Shown piece by piece: positions 24,317-36,300 of a DNA stretch of 64,000 nucleotides. Source of the stretch: Trinickia caryophylli (GTDB taxonomy: Bacteria > Pseudomonadota > Gammaproteobacteria > Burkholderiales > Burkholderiaceae). The stretch spans positions 186,001-250,000 of the forward strand of contig NZ_CP139970.1 of assembly GCF_034424545.1 (NCBI RefSeq). Reading direction: 5' to 3'. Both the position numbers and the translations under genes were made by a program. The notes below the pieces were generated by a model. It worked only from the letters and a program-made list of their open reading frames with translations. It ran no database searches and had not been told where the DNA came from. Numbering within the stretch: the first letter of the stretch is position 1; every line of letters begins with the position of its first letter.

Positions 24317-27300
24317 TCAGGACCGCTCCGCCGCGCATCCCTGTTGCCCCGCACATGCGTGCTGGTTTGCCGCCGCCTGCCCGAAGCCATCCACCTCAAC
24401 GGTCACCACCCATCTGCGCGTCGCGCCCCCCGAGGCGTTCTGCTTCACGAGATCCTGGGCCATCTTGCCGGCAGCGGACGCCGCAGCGCCCGCGCTTGTC
24501 AGTGCCCCCGCATCGGCTGTTTGCGTCGTCGTCGCACCGGTCGCCGTTCCCTGCGCCTGAATGTTGACCGCATTGGCGACATGCAACGCGGCAATATTGA
24601 GGTTGCCCGATGCACGCACACCGGCTGCCCCGGCATCGACGGTGCCGCGCGGCGCAAGCAGATTCACTTCGCCGGGTGGCGCGCCGGGAATCGTCTGCAA
24701 CGTCGCGATCCCCGCGCCCGTGACTTCGCCCCGTGCGTCCAGCGCGCAATAGTGATTCGCGTCACAAAGGTAATTCGGTGGCGGAATGTCGGCTGCGGTA
24801 CTCGCCCCCTTGCCGGCATTGATATCGCCGTTCGAACTCCAGATGGTCATGTTGCCGCCCTGCTCGGTGAAGACCCGGCTTTGCGCAAGCAGCAGGCTGC
24901 TGTCCGTGAAAATATTGATGTCGCCCTTCTCGAGCGTGAGAATACCCATCGTGCCGGGCCCCGCCACCACCTTCCCGTCACTGACGATGGCGGGTGGCGA
25001 CGACGAACCGCCCACCATCGCACGCCCGCCGGGGCCAAGGATCGAGATGTTTCCGCCCTGTTGCGTCTGGATCGTCGAACCGCGCATATCGAGATTGCCC
25101 GTGACGACCGACGCAGCCGTGCCGTTCGAGCCGCCGCCAAGGCTGTTCGCGGTATACCCCAGCGAGGCCGGGAACAAAGTGTTGATGGCCTGGTAGCCGC
25201 GCGCGTACTGATGGTAGTAGGGGTTCGACGACGCGTCGCCTCTGTTGTAGTCCTGACCAACGGCCGTCAGGACATCGAAGAATACTTTCTCGACGAGAAC
25301 CCTTTGCACAAGGGACGGCAACGTCTCGAACCGTGCCCACGCTTCGCTCGGTGTCAGCGGGCCGCCGCTCGCCGCATTGCCGTACCGCCGCATGAAGTCG
25401 ACGAGCGCCTGGGGCGTGCCGGCGATCCCTGCCCCGCTGCCGGCGGGGTCGATATAGGATGCGATGAAGCGGCTCGTATCGATACCGGGCGCCACTCCGA
25501 ACAGGACGTCGATATCGGCGCTTTCATGCTGCAAATTCGGATTGATCGCGTTGCCGACCGTATTGATTCCGGTGTACACGAGTTGGCCATTACTGTAGTT
25601 CGTCGGGTTCACGCCGAACGACTCTTGCTGATTCGTGAAAGGCCCGAGATTTCGGCCGGCTTCGACCTCCAGCGTGCCGGGGCCGCCCAGCACGATACTC
25701 GGCACCCGGTCGCCGCCAGCGAACGGTGCATCGTAGATGTCCCGGCCCGCCACGATCCGGGTGATATCGCCGTCGGCCCCGTTTTGCCCACGGAACACCA
25801 GATTCACGATATCGTCGCCCGCTTGAACGACGGACGGCTTATCCACGCGTAGCACGGCCAGTCGCCGATAAAGGCCGTCCGCTCCCGCCGCGCCGTCAAC
25901 CACGCTTCCGGTCAAGCTGTAGACATGCGCCGGCTCGGAGCTTGAAGTGTGCGCCGCGGTACTGGCGTAATCCGCTTCGTCGAATCCCAGCGTCTGGGAG
26001 GTTGGCGACGGCATGGCCGAAGGATCGATGTCCGCCAGCCCGAACTGATCGAACACTTTTCCCCGACTATCCGCGCTGGCGAACACATTGATCGTTCCAT
26101 CGCCGATCAGATTGAGATTGCCCGTTGCCGAGGGATACAGCAGCCCGCCTGACGACACGTCGATCCCCCCGGAGAATGCCACCAGGCCGAGCCCCGCGGG
26201 AAGTACCCACGCTGCATTGGCCGACGAACCAGGCAGCGTTGCCGTGAACGTGCCACCCATGAAGTCCAGATTCGGCAGCGATCCAAACGTCACGTCTCCC
26301 GTAGCGGCGAACACATTGACCGCCGAATCCGGCGAATATCCCTGACCGTCGGCATGCTGGTGGTAGGTGTTGAGGAGCGCATCGCTTTGCACATACGAGG
26401 GGTTGAACACCCCGCCGATATCGACGCCCTGCCGCGCAACGACGTTCCATTGCGTATCCTGCGCCGCGAGCAGCGTACCAACCGCGGAAGGCGTCCCTGG
26501 AACGGTGAAATCGGCGCCGATACGACCGCCCGCAGTAATGCTGCCCGTGCCTTTCGCAACGAAATAGTCTCCGCTCAGCACATCGCCGCCGGCCTTCACG
26601 ACGAGGTTCCCGCCACCGACCGTGACGACGTTGCCGCTCGCATCCTTGTACCAGGTGGTCGGCAGCGACACCCCGAGATCCGAGATGTTGCGCCCGGCGG
26701 TGATCGATACATCTCCGCCGACGCTCATCACACCTTGGCCGAATGCCCCGAAATTGATCGAGGTGCGTGAAATGTCCGCAAGGACCGGCGTACCGCCATT
26801 GAACGTCACGGTGGGGACTGGCCCGACCTCCATCCACGGCCACCAGAACTGGCTGAGATTGGCACCGGGCTGGCCCGTGATCGAGCCGTCCGTATCCTGG
26901 ACGCTCTCGACGCCTCGAATGTCGTGTTGCGCATGAATCGTGATATCGCCGGCCGAGTCGGGATTGACCTGGGTCGTGACAAGGAGGTCCGGCCGACCGA
27001 AAACGCTATCGCCTTTGGCGATCGCAGCGCTCCGGCCGGCTGGGGAGCCCGCCGCCGGCGCGCCCGCCGTATAGACAACGCCGGGCGCTGTGGAATCGGT
27101 CAGTTGCAGATCGTTGCGCGCGGCGATATCGATGCTGCCGGTACCCGTGCGAATCATCGTCGGCTCCAGCAGCGTCGCCCCGTTGGAATCGACGTAGGAC
27201 GTGTGCCCGTTCAATGTCACGTTGCCGGAGCCGCTCGGCGGTACACCCGCCGAAGACTGCGCCGCCCAGGCCGCCTGAAGCGCCAACGGATTCGCACTCT

Positions 27301-30300
27301 GGGTGTCGGAACCTGCCACGATGCGATAGGAACTGCTTTGCCCGCCGCTTAGCGTAGCGAACGCCAGCGGCAGTGGATTGTTGACGGTCGGCACGCTGGC
27401 CGGAGCGTTACCCGGCAGGATGCCGATGTTGCCGCCGGCCATGGGTAGCGGTGCGGCGGGCGCGTAGAAGAAGTTGAGCGTGCCGGCAAGGGCTCCGCTC
27501 GCGCTCAATTGCGAGACTCTGCCGAAGTAACGTGAGACGTACGTACTGATATAAGTGGCATAGTCCGTGGCCAATGTCGGCAACGACAGGGGCGTTGGCG
27601 TCCCCCAGGTCGCCACTGCATTGCCGGGGGAGTAGGTCGACATGTATTTGGCGTAGTAGTCGGCGGCATACAGCGCATACGTGGCATAGTTCGACAAAAG
27701 CGGCGCCACCTTCACCGAAGGCGAAATAGGAAAGATCAGCTTGCCCGCGCGATTGTTCGTCTGCCACCGTTGGTAATCGTTATTCCAAGCGGTTGCATAC
27801 GCAACGTAGTTCGCGTAATAGTCGCCCGATTGCCCTTGAAGCGGCGCACTCAATGCGTAATTTGCCGGGTCGAGACTCGGAAGCGACGCACTGCCGCCCC
27901 CGCGAAACGAGACCACCGTCTGTGCGGTATCCGCATTGACATATTGATCGAAGAGGACCTTGGCGTCATCGTAGCTGGCCGACGCACCGCCGCTCGCCCC
28001 CAGAATCGTCGCCGCCTGACTCTGATAGAACCCGTCTGTGATGCTCGCATTCAACGTGATGTCACCGGCCGCTTGCAGCGTGAGACGCGGTGCAATGCTG
28101 CCTTGATAACGAAATGCGGGCGTAATGGTGCCGCTGTTGTTCGGCAACCCTGCGCCGAGATTCCAGTTCGTCAGCACCGAAATGCCGCCATTGTTGATCG
28201 ATGCATCCGGATTGACGAGTGCGACGCCGGGCACGGCTTCGAAGTTGGCAAAGCCCGACATCCTGCCGGCGAACGCGGGCGTCGCGCCGAGGCCGTTTTC
28301 GATGAAGCTCATCAACGTACCGGGCTGCGCGGCCGTCATGTCGTTGTTGATATAGCCGTAAAAATTCTGATGCGCGGTGTTCGCAACCGTCGGCGTGAAA
28401 TATCCGTTGGTCGTGGTCCCCGCCAACTGATTGCCGTTGCCGTCGTACCAGCCCGCTGGATCGACGATGCCATCGAAATGCTGTGCCCCCGTGCTGGGGT
28501 CCGTCGTGCTCCATATCGCGTACGCTTCGAGCTTCACCGCCCCCGCTCCGCGAATCCGCGGCCCGGGCGCCCCGCTCGCGGCCCCGAGTTCGACATTGAC
28601 GTCGCCGCTCGACAGCAACGGTGCACGCAGATTGACGCTGCCCGCCAGCGTCGGATCCGCCCGCCCGCCGGAGACGTCGATCAACGCGTTAGGCCCGAGA
28701 CGGATGACGCCCGATTCGGCTGCCGATATGTTCTCGTATCCATAGCTACCGTTGACCGTCACCGTACCGCGCGGCGTGGCCGTCGTGCCGATGTTCACGC
28801 TTCCGCCCCGCTGGCTGCCATCGATTGCCGAGGCGATCAGGCTGCCTTCCACGTCCACACCACTCTTGCCATAAAGCGCGATCTGACCGCCCGCCGTGCC
28901 CGACGCATCGATCGTGCCGTCGATCCGCACGTTGCCGCCGGTCGCATCCTGGCCGCCGGCCCCACCGTCGGCCGTCAATGAAACACGCGCTGCTTTAAGC
29001 CGGTTGCCGGACGAGAGCGTCAGGTTGCCGGATCTCGTCCATACCGAAAGCGCGTCATCGACGCCGCTTGCCGCCAGTTCGATCGCGAGGCTGTCGAGAT
29101 CCACGGCGCCGCCCGTATCGACGGACAACGAGCCGCCCTGATAATCGCCCGCGGCCTGCCCCTTGATCGTGCCTGCGAGTTGTACGGTTCCTTTCGGGGC
29201 GGACAACGCAAGGCTACCCGCGGCTGCCCCGCTGCCGGCCCCGGCAAAGTCGAGCGTTGCCCCGGGCCGAACATCGACGGTACCGGCATCCGCCTTCAGC
29301 GAAATAGCGCCGCCCGGCGCGTATTGCGTCACGTCGTAAAACTGCTTCGCAACGCCGGACGTGCTCACGCGCGCCCCATCGTGAATCGTCAGGTTCCCGC
29401 TCGTCGCCTCGAGCGTCACGTTGCCAGCCGGCGCCTCGATCAGCGCACCATCGTCGAGCGTACCGCCGATGAAGGTCAATGCGCCGCCCACGGGCTTCAT
29501 GGCCAACGGGGTACCCGCGCCCGCATTGAGTGCGAGCGCGCCGGTCGTGCGCACCGTCTGCCCGGAGCCCTGATCCGCGATGAAGACGGGCGCATTGAAC
29601 GTAACCGTCGCGCCGCCGAAATCGAACACCCCATTGCCCTGCCCGACCATGCCGCCGTTGGCATTCATCGTCACCGCCCCGAATCCGTTCGTCGAACGGT
29701 TGCCGGTGCCCAGATCGATCTCGTCGGCGTTGACCGTCAACGATCCGCCGCCGCCGGACGCAGCCGGTGCGGCCGTCCCCACCTCGTTGGTCAACGCCAC
29801 GCGCCGCCCGCTGATCGTCACGGCCCCACCGTCGCCGGTGAACGACGCGGCGCTGAGATCCACGCCGTGCGTGAATGCGGCGTCGATATCGCCGATGAAA
29901 TTCATCGCGCCACTGCTGCGCAGATTGACCTGCTGCGCGTTCGCGAACTGCGCGAGCTGCCCGGCGCCGACGATGAACCCTGACGGCAGGACGGCATGCG
30001 TATCGTTCGCGAACGTGATACTCGAACCGTCCACCGTGATGACGTTCGCTGCGAACGTTGCGGCTGGGTCCGAGAACACACTGCCCGACGAGTCGAGCGT
30101 CAGAGATTGACCGCCGTTCAATATGGCGCCGGCCTGAATCGTCAGTTGCCCCGTACCCGTCGTGTTCGCGCGAGTAACCACCGAGGGCGCGCCATTCGAC
30201 ACCTCGAGCAGCGCACCGTCGCCCGAAACCGCCGCCGCGCCCGTCGTGCTGTTCGCGACCTGACCGATCGAGATGGGCACGTCCTTCACCGCCGGGTAGT

Positions 30301-33300
30301 CCCCCTTCGCGGTGACGACACTGCCCGCATCGATGCGCAAACCGTTGGCCGCATTCGGATCGCTGCCGCTCGTATCGGTCTTCGTCACGAGAATGATTTC
30401 GGGGCCTTGCAGCGGATGCGCCGCATCGTTCGACACGACGACACTGTTGGCAAGCGCGTTGATGGTGATGCCGCTCGTCGTTTGCGTACGCGTGCCGCCG
30501 ATAAGCAGGCTGCCCGCATTGAGCGCGCCGAGCTCGGTCGCGCCGATGGCGAGGTATCCCGGCAGCGCGGCCTGGCCGTCGCCCACGATTTGAATATCAC
30601 GCGATGCAATGTCGACCTCGGCCGGCGCACCGTCGCTGTCCGCGCCCGTCTGGAGCTTCGCCCCGAGGGTGAGCGCGTTTTGCGCCGCCAGCACCAGTTG
30701 GCCCGCGTCCTTCGGCAACTGCGGTGCGACATGGCCCGCGTTCGCTGCGAGACTGGAGAAGAACGCATTCGCCCCCGTCACCGTGTAGTCCGAATACTGC
30801 TGCCAGACGGGCACCGCCTGCACGTCGAAGTAAACCGGCGTCGCACTGCGGCTGCCCGTGAGCGCGTTGCCGAAATACCCCGCGGTCACGATCGTGCCGT
30901 CCGGCAGCGTTTGACTCGCGCCCGGTTGCACCGCGCCGCTCGCATTGGCAAGCGTGACGCGATACGCTCCCGGCAACGTTGCATACTTCGCCGGCAACAA
31001 CGTATAAAAACCCGCCGGTAGGCCAGGCACGCCCGACAGATACACCGATTGTCCGACGGGGCTGTCGAGCCCGGCCTGTCCGACGCCGATGCTCGAAGTC
31101 GTGTAGCCGCCAGTTGCAGGCTGCGCCGTCTTCGTGAGCGACGGATCGTACGCGGCCACCGGCGATTGCACCCCGGGCATGACCGCAAAGACATTCGCGC
31201 CGCCCGCATTGACGGGCACCGCCACGCCCGCCGACGAGCTGGCATAGCTGATCGTGTATTGCGAAAGCACGTCGCGCGTTCCCCCCAAGCCCGGAACCCA
31301 CTCCGCCGCCTGCAGGTTGCCGCCGCCCGACAAATCGATCGTTGCGCCCGCATCGAGCGAAACAGCGCCCGCATTGACGCCGACATATTTGGCCGGCGGC
31401 GCGGTCATGTTTCTTGGGAGGACGCCGGTGCCGATCGGATCGAATCGCCAATCGGTGCCATCGACGGTCGCGCCGTAGGGAATCGTCAGTCCGCCGTTGG
31501 AAACGGACGTGACGCTGCCGTTTGCCAAAAGGACGGAATCGGTCGCAACGAGCGGCAGATTATTGAACTGGCTCTTCGTCGCCGCATCCGATGGATCGCC
31601 CACGCCGAATACCAGGGCGCCGGAAGGTGCGCGCACGGTGCCGGCCTGAACGATCCGATTCGCGTCGACGAGCAGTGTCCCTCCCGCCGAAAGCGGGGCG
31701 CCGGCGCTGCCGTTGGACGCAAACGCGATCGTCGTCGGCTTGTCGGCCGCGGGGCCGACCGCATCGAGAATGAACGTGGAGCCGGTGGAAGGATAGAGGC
31801 TGGCCGCCTTGAACGTCATGTTGCCGGGACTGAACAACTCACCGGGCTCGAGCGCATCCCCGCCCGCCGAGATCTGCGTCACCGAGCTGAGCCGGATGTC
31901 GCCTGTGCTCGTGAAATTGGCCTGGCCGAAATTCGCCAGCTGCGCCTTGTCGACGATATCGATGAACGAAGCGTTGACATCGAGCGTCGCGTCCGCCAAT
32001 GCGCCAATGGGTGCCAACGTCTTGCCCTGCCCCCCCTGCCCTTGAATTTCCACGTACGGCGCATCGATCGTCACATGCGGCGCGCCGATGGAGGCCGTCC
32101 CGCTTGCCAGATCCGGGAGCGACACGGCGCCAGCCTGCAGCGCGATGAGCGCCCCCGTTTGAAAGATAGCCGCGCCCGGCAGCGTGAGCGTCACATCGCC
32201 GGCGAAGGCGACCGGCGCAAGCGAAAACAACGTGGGGTTTTTCGACCCTCTCACGACGAGCGTCGAGATCCCCGAATCCGTCAGGCGGTCGGCAGCGAAT
32301 TGCAGCACGCCGCTCGGCGTACCGAGGCTCTGCCCGGGCGCCAGATCCGCGGGCACATCATCGCCGCTTTGCCGGAACAGTATCGCCGTGGCGCCCGGCA
32401 AACGGGTCGTCGTGCCGCCGCTGCCCGGCGCGATGCCGTTGTTGCTCCCGACTTGCGCGAGTAACGTCAGCGTCCCGCCCTGCGCCTCAGGCGCACCGGG
32501 CCGGGCCCGCAGCGTGCCGTCGAACAGCAGGCCGCTCGTACCCGACAGCGTGATCGATCCCGCATCGCTCCAAACGGTCTGGGACGCGTAACCGCCGCTC
32601 GGCTGCAGTCGATCGAGCGTTGCGGCTGCACCGGAAACATCGATGACCGAGCCGGCCTGCGCGACGATGAACCCCGAATCGTCCGAGATCGTCACCGATC
32701 CGCCAGGCAGCACCCTGCCCGTCGTGGGCACATCCGAGCGCAGTCCATTCTTCGCCGGTGCGCCGAGCGGGTCGATCAATGCAACCCCTCGGGCGTCGAG
32801 TACGGCATCGGCACCGAGCCACACCGACTTGCCGGCCGTCGTGACGAGCCCCCCGCTCGCATATTGGCCCGGCTGCGAATAGTCGGACGGGCCGGAATCC
32901 GCGCTCAACGTAATCGAGCCGCCGGGCGCCACGAGCTTGCCGAGCACCGTCACCTGCAGCGGCGAGCCGAGGCCGATACTCGCGCCCGCATCCGCGACGA
33001 TCGCGGCCCCTTCGCCTACCGTCACCGCCCCGGTCGTACCCGCGTATTGCGGCACGTTCAACCATTGCATCTCGCCGCCTGCCGTGAGCACGAGGCTCGT
33101 CGGCTGACGACGATAGGCGTCGAGCGTACCGACCGAGGTGAGCCCGCCCGCCGCGATGTCGCTGCCGCTCACCGTCTGCTGCAATGCCCGGACGTCGGGC
33201 AGGAGATTGCGCTGCGTCAGCACGACGTTCGCGCCCGGCGCGACAGTCGTGTCGTACATCGCGTTGAGCACGTACTTGCCGAAGCCCTGTGTCGAGAAAA

Positions 33301-36300
33301 AGCTTTCGGGCAGAACGAGATCCCATGCGGGCGCCGTGGCGGCGTCTCCCCCAATCTGGAAGCCCGGCGCCTGCAGCGTAAGCGTGCCTCCGCCCGCGAA
33401 TCCATAGCTTTTGATGAGGCCGGCCATGGCGATGCGGCCCGCGCTCGGCTGGCTTGTCGGCAAGGGCGGTGCCGAATCCTCCGAATTGAAATGCGGGCCC
33501 TGGTAAGTCAGCAGCGACAAGCTGCCGGCGGTGCCGAGCGGCACGCCATTGGCCATCGCAAGTTGCCCGTTCGCCAGCATTTCGCCACCGCTCGACAGAT
33601 CGATCACGCTCCCCGGCTGCAGGATGATCGAGCCCGTGGTGTCGATGCCGTTCAGGCTCCCATCGCGGGTCGCGAGCGTGATGCTGCCGCCGTTGATGAA
33701 CTGCTTGCCGCCCGCCTCGCTCGCCGGTGCGCTCATCTGATCGTTGTTGACCCACTGCCCGGCGACGTTCAACGTGGCATTCGCGCCGAGTACGAGATCG
33801 CCCGCCGCTTGGATGGCGATCGTTCCGGCCGGCACGGCGATATTGCCGAGAATGGTCGCGGGACCAAGCGCGTCGATGTTGACCGAGCCTCCAGGCTGCA
33901 GGGCCAGCTGTGTGCCGGCGGCCACCTCGAGGCCCTTGCCTCGCCGCTTGTCTTCGGTCACCGCGAGCTTCGAGAAACCGCCCTCGTTGAGCGTGCGCAC
34001 CGGCACGACGGTCGTCGCCAGCACATTGTCGGGATCGGTCGACGACAGCCCTGCAAACGCGGACGGATCGAGCGCCGTGACGACGTTGAAGCCAGGAGCG
34101 ATGCCGCCGAGTTGCGGCGCCCGATCCTGCAGGATCACATATCCGCTCGCACCGCTCGTTGCCGTGGCCGCGCCCTCGGTAAGCGCCGCCCCCACCCCAA
34201 GGGCGAACGTACCGCCCGCGGGTGCGCTGCCGCCCTGCACCTGCCTGGCGCCCGCGAACGATTCCGCGGTGATCGTGCCGTCGAGCACGGTCGCCTTCGA
34301 GGCGAACACATTGAGCGTGCCCGCATTGCCGCCCACGATGAAATCGGGCTGATAGACGCCGCCTGCAAGCAGCGGGTCATGCCATTGATTGGTGACATTC
34401 CAGCGCGGGTGCTTATCGACGAAAGTCCCAGCGACGGCCACGAATCTGTCGTTCGGATCCGCCTGCCCGATCGGCACGATCGCACCGCTGGCATCGATGA
34501 GCCGCGTCGTCGCCACGGTCCCGCCAAGGTAATGCACGTACCCGCCATTCAGATTCAACACCGATCCCGGTGCCGTCAGGACTTCCTGCCCCGACAGGTT
34601 GATCGTGCCGCCATTCGTCAGCAGTTGGTCGACCGTGCGCGGCATCAGGTTGACCGCGCCCGCCAGGTTCAGCAGCGGGCTGCCTACCCACTGCACGCCG
34701 TCGCCGCGAGTGCCGGTCTGCGTGCTGTCGACGATCACGCCTTTCAATCCGTTCAGCAACCCGGTGCGCTGCAAAGGGGAATCGGCCAGATCGTTCTGAT
34801 TGAGCGTATTGATCGCGAGCAGGATGCTCGACATCGGCAGCGTATAGTTCGCGATGCCCGATACGTCGATGGCCGCACCGTCGTCGAGGTAGACGCGGCC
34901 CGGCACGAGCGTCATCTCGGACGGTGTCCGGTTCAATGCCGCGGAAGGCGTCAGCGCCGCCACGGTGACGGTGGAGCCCGGAGCTTCGATGAGCGAGCCG
35001 CTCTGGAGCCAGACCGCGCCCGCCGTCATGGTCACCGCGCCCGCGGCGAACGTCGTGCCCGGCGTCGAGGTAGCGGTTTGTCCGTTGCCGTCGGGGAGAA
35101 CCGCGGTAACCGAGCCGCTGCCGAACACGAGTTCGCCGGCCCGGCTCGTTGCATCGGCCGTACCGCTCGCGCCTGTCTGTACGAGCGGCACACCTGGATA
35201 CGCCGTACCGGCAGGCGTGTTGGCGACATATTCGTCGACGGTGGAAATCGTGATCCGCCCGGGCGTGTTCACGCTCGTCGTCGCGGCCACGACGCCGTTC
35301 TGATAGATATTCGTGCCGAGCAGATTGATGTTGCCTCGGGCAGCCGAAACCAACCCGCTATTCGTCAGCACACCCACCGGCGTGACATCGGTGCCGCCGA
35401 GGTAGAGCGCGCCGCTCAACTCGGGCAAAAGAACCTGCGGCGTCGTCGGATTCGGCCGCAGCGCCACGCCCACGCCCGCCGCCAGCACCACTTGTCCGTC
35501 GTTCGCGACGATGCTGCCGCCGTTGTTGACGCTCGGCGCGGCAATCAGCACGAAGCCGCCATCGCTTGCGGTGCCGTTCGCATGCGTCGTGATCGATGCA
35601 CCCGGTGCGATCGTCACCGCGCCCGGCGTTTGATAGTCGCCTGGCGAGGCGATCGTAACCTTGTTGCCGAGCCCGAGCACCTCGTTAGGCGGAAGGTTGG
35701 CCGCCGTCCCGCCCGACTGGCCCTGCTCCAGCGAGGCGAGCCCGCCCGCGCTGCCCGACAGCCCGAGGAACAGTTTGTTGCTGTTGACGACGTCGGCCGT
35801 CGTTTGTATCGGACGATCGTTCTGATTGAGGAAGTCGAGCGACGACGCCACGAGCGAGTGCAGGTTGACCTGCGATCCCGGGCCGAAAAGAATGCCGTTC
35901 CGATTCACGACATAAACGGAGCCCTGCGCCGTGATGTTGCCGAGGATCTGACTCGGCTTGCCGCTCGGATCCTGGATGCGATTGAGCACGACCCAGTTGT
36001 TCGCCCCGTTTGCCTGCGTGCCGGCCGACTGATCGAAGTTCAGCGTGGTTTGCCGGCCGACGTTCATCGTCTGCCACGTGAGCACCGCGCTTTGCGCCGT
36101 CTGCTTGACGTCGACCTTGACGGTGCCGTCCGCGTTGCGGGTCTGCGCCGGCAGGTTTGCGTTGATCCAAAGCGCCGGGTTGTTCGGATCGCTGCTGGCA
36201 CCGGGCGCCACCTCGAGCCCGCCCGGCGCGAGACCGTTCGGTACGTTCGCTGTGGCCAGAGCCGCCGCAGCCTGCTGCGCCGCGACCTGGGCCGCGATCG

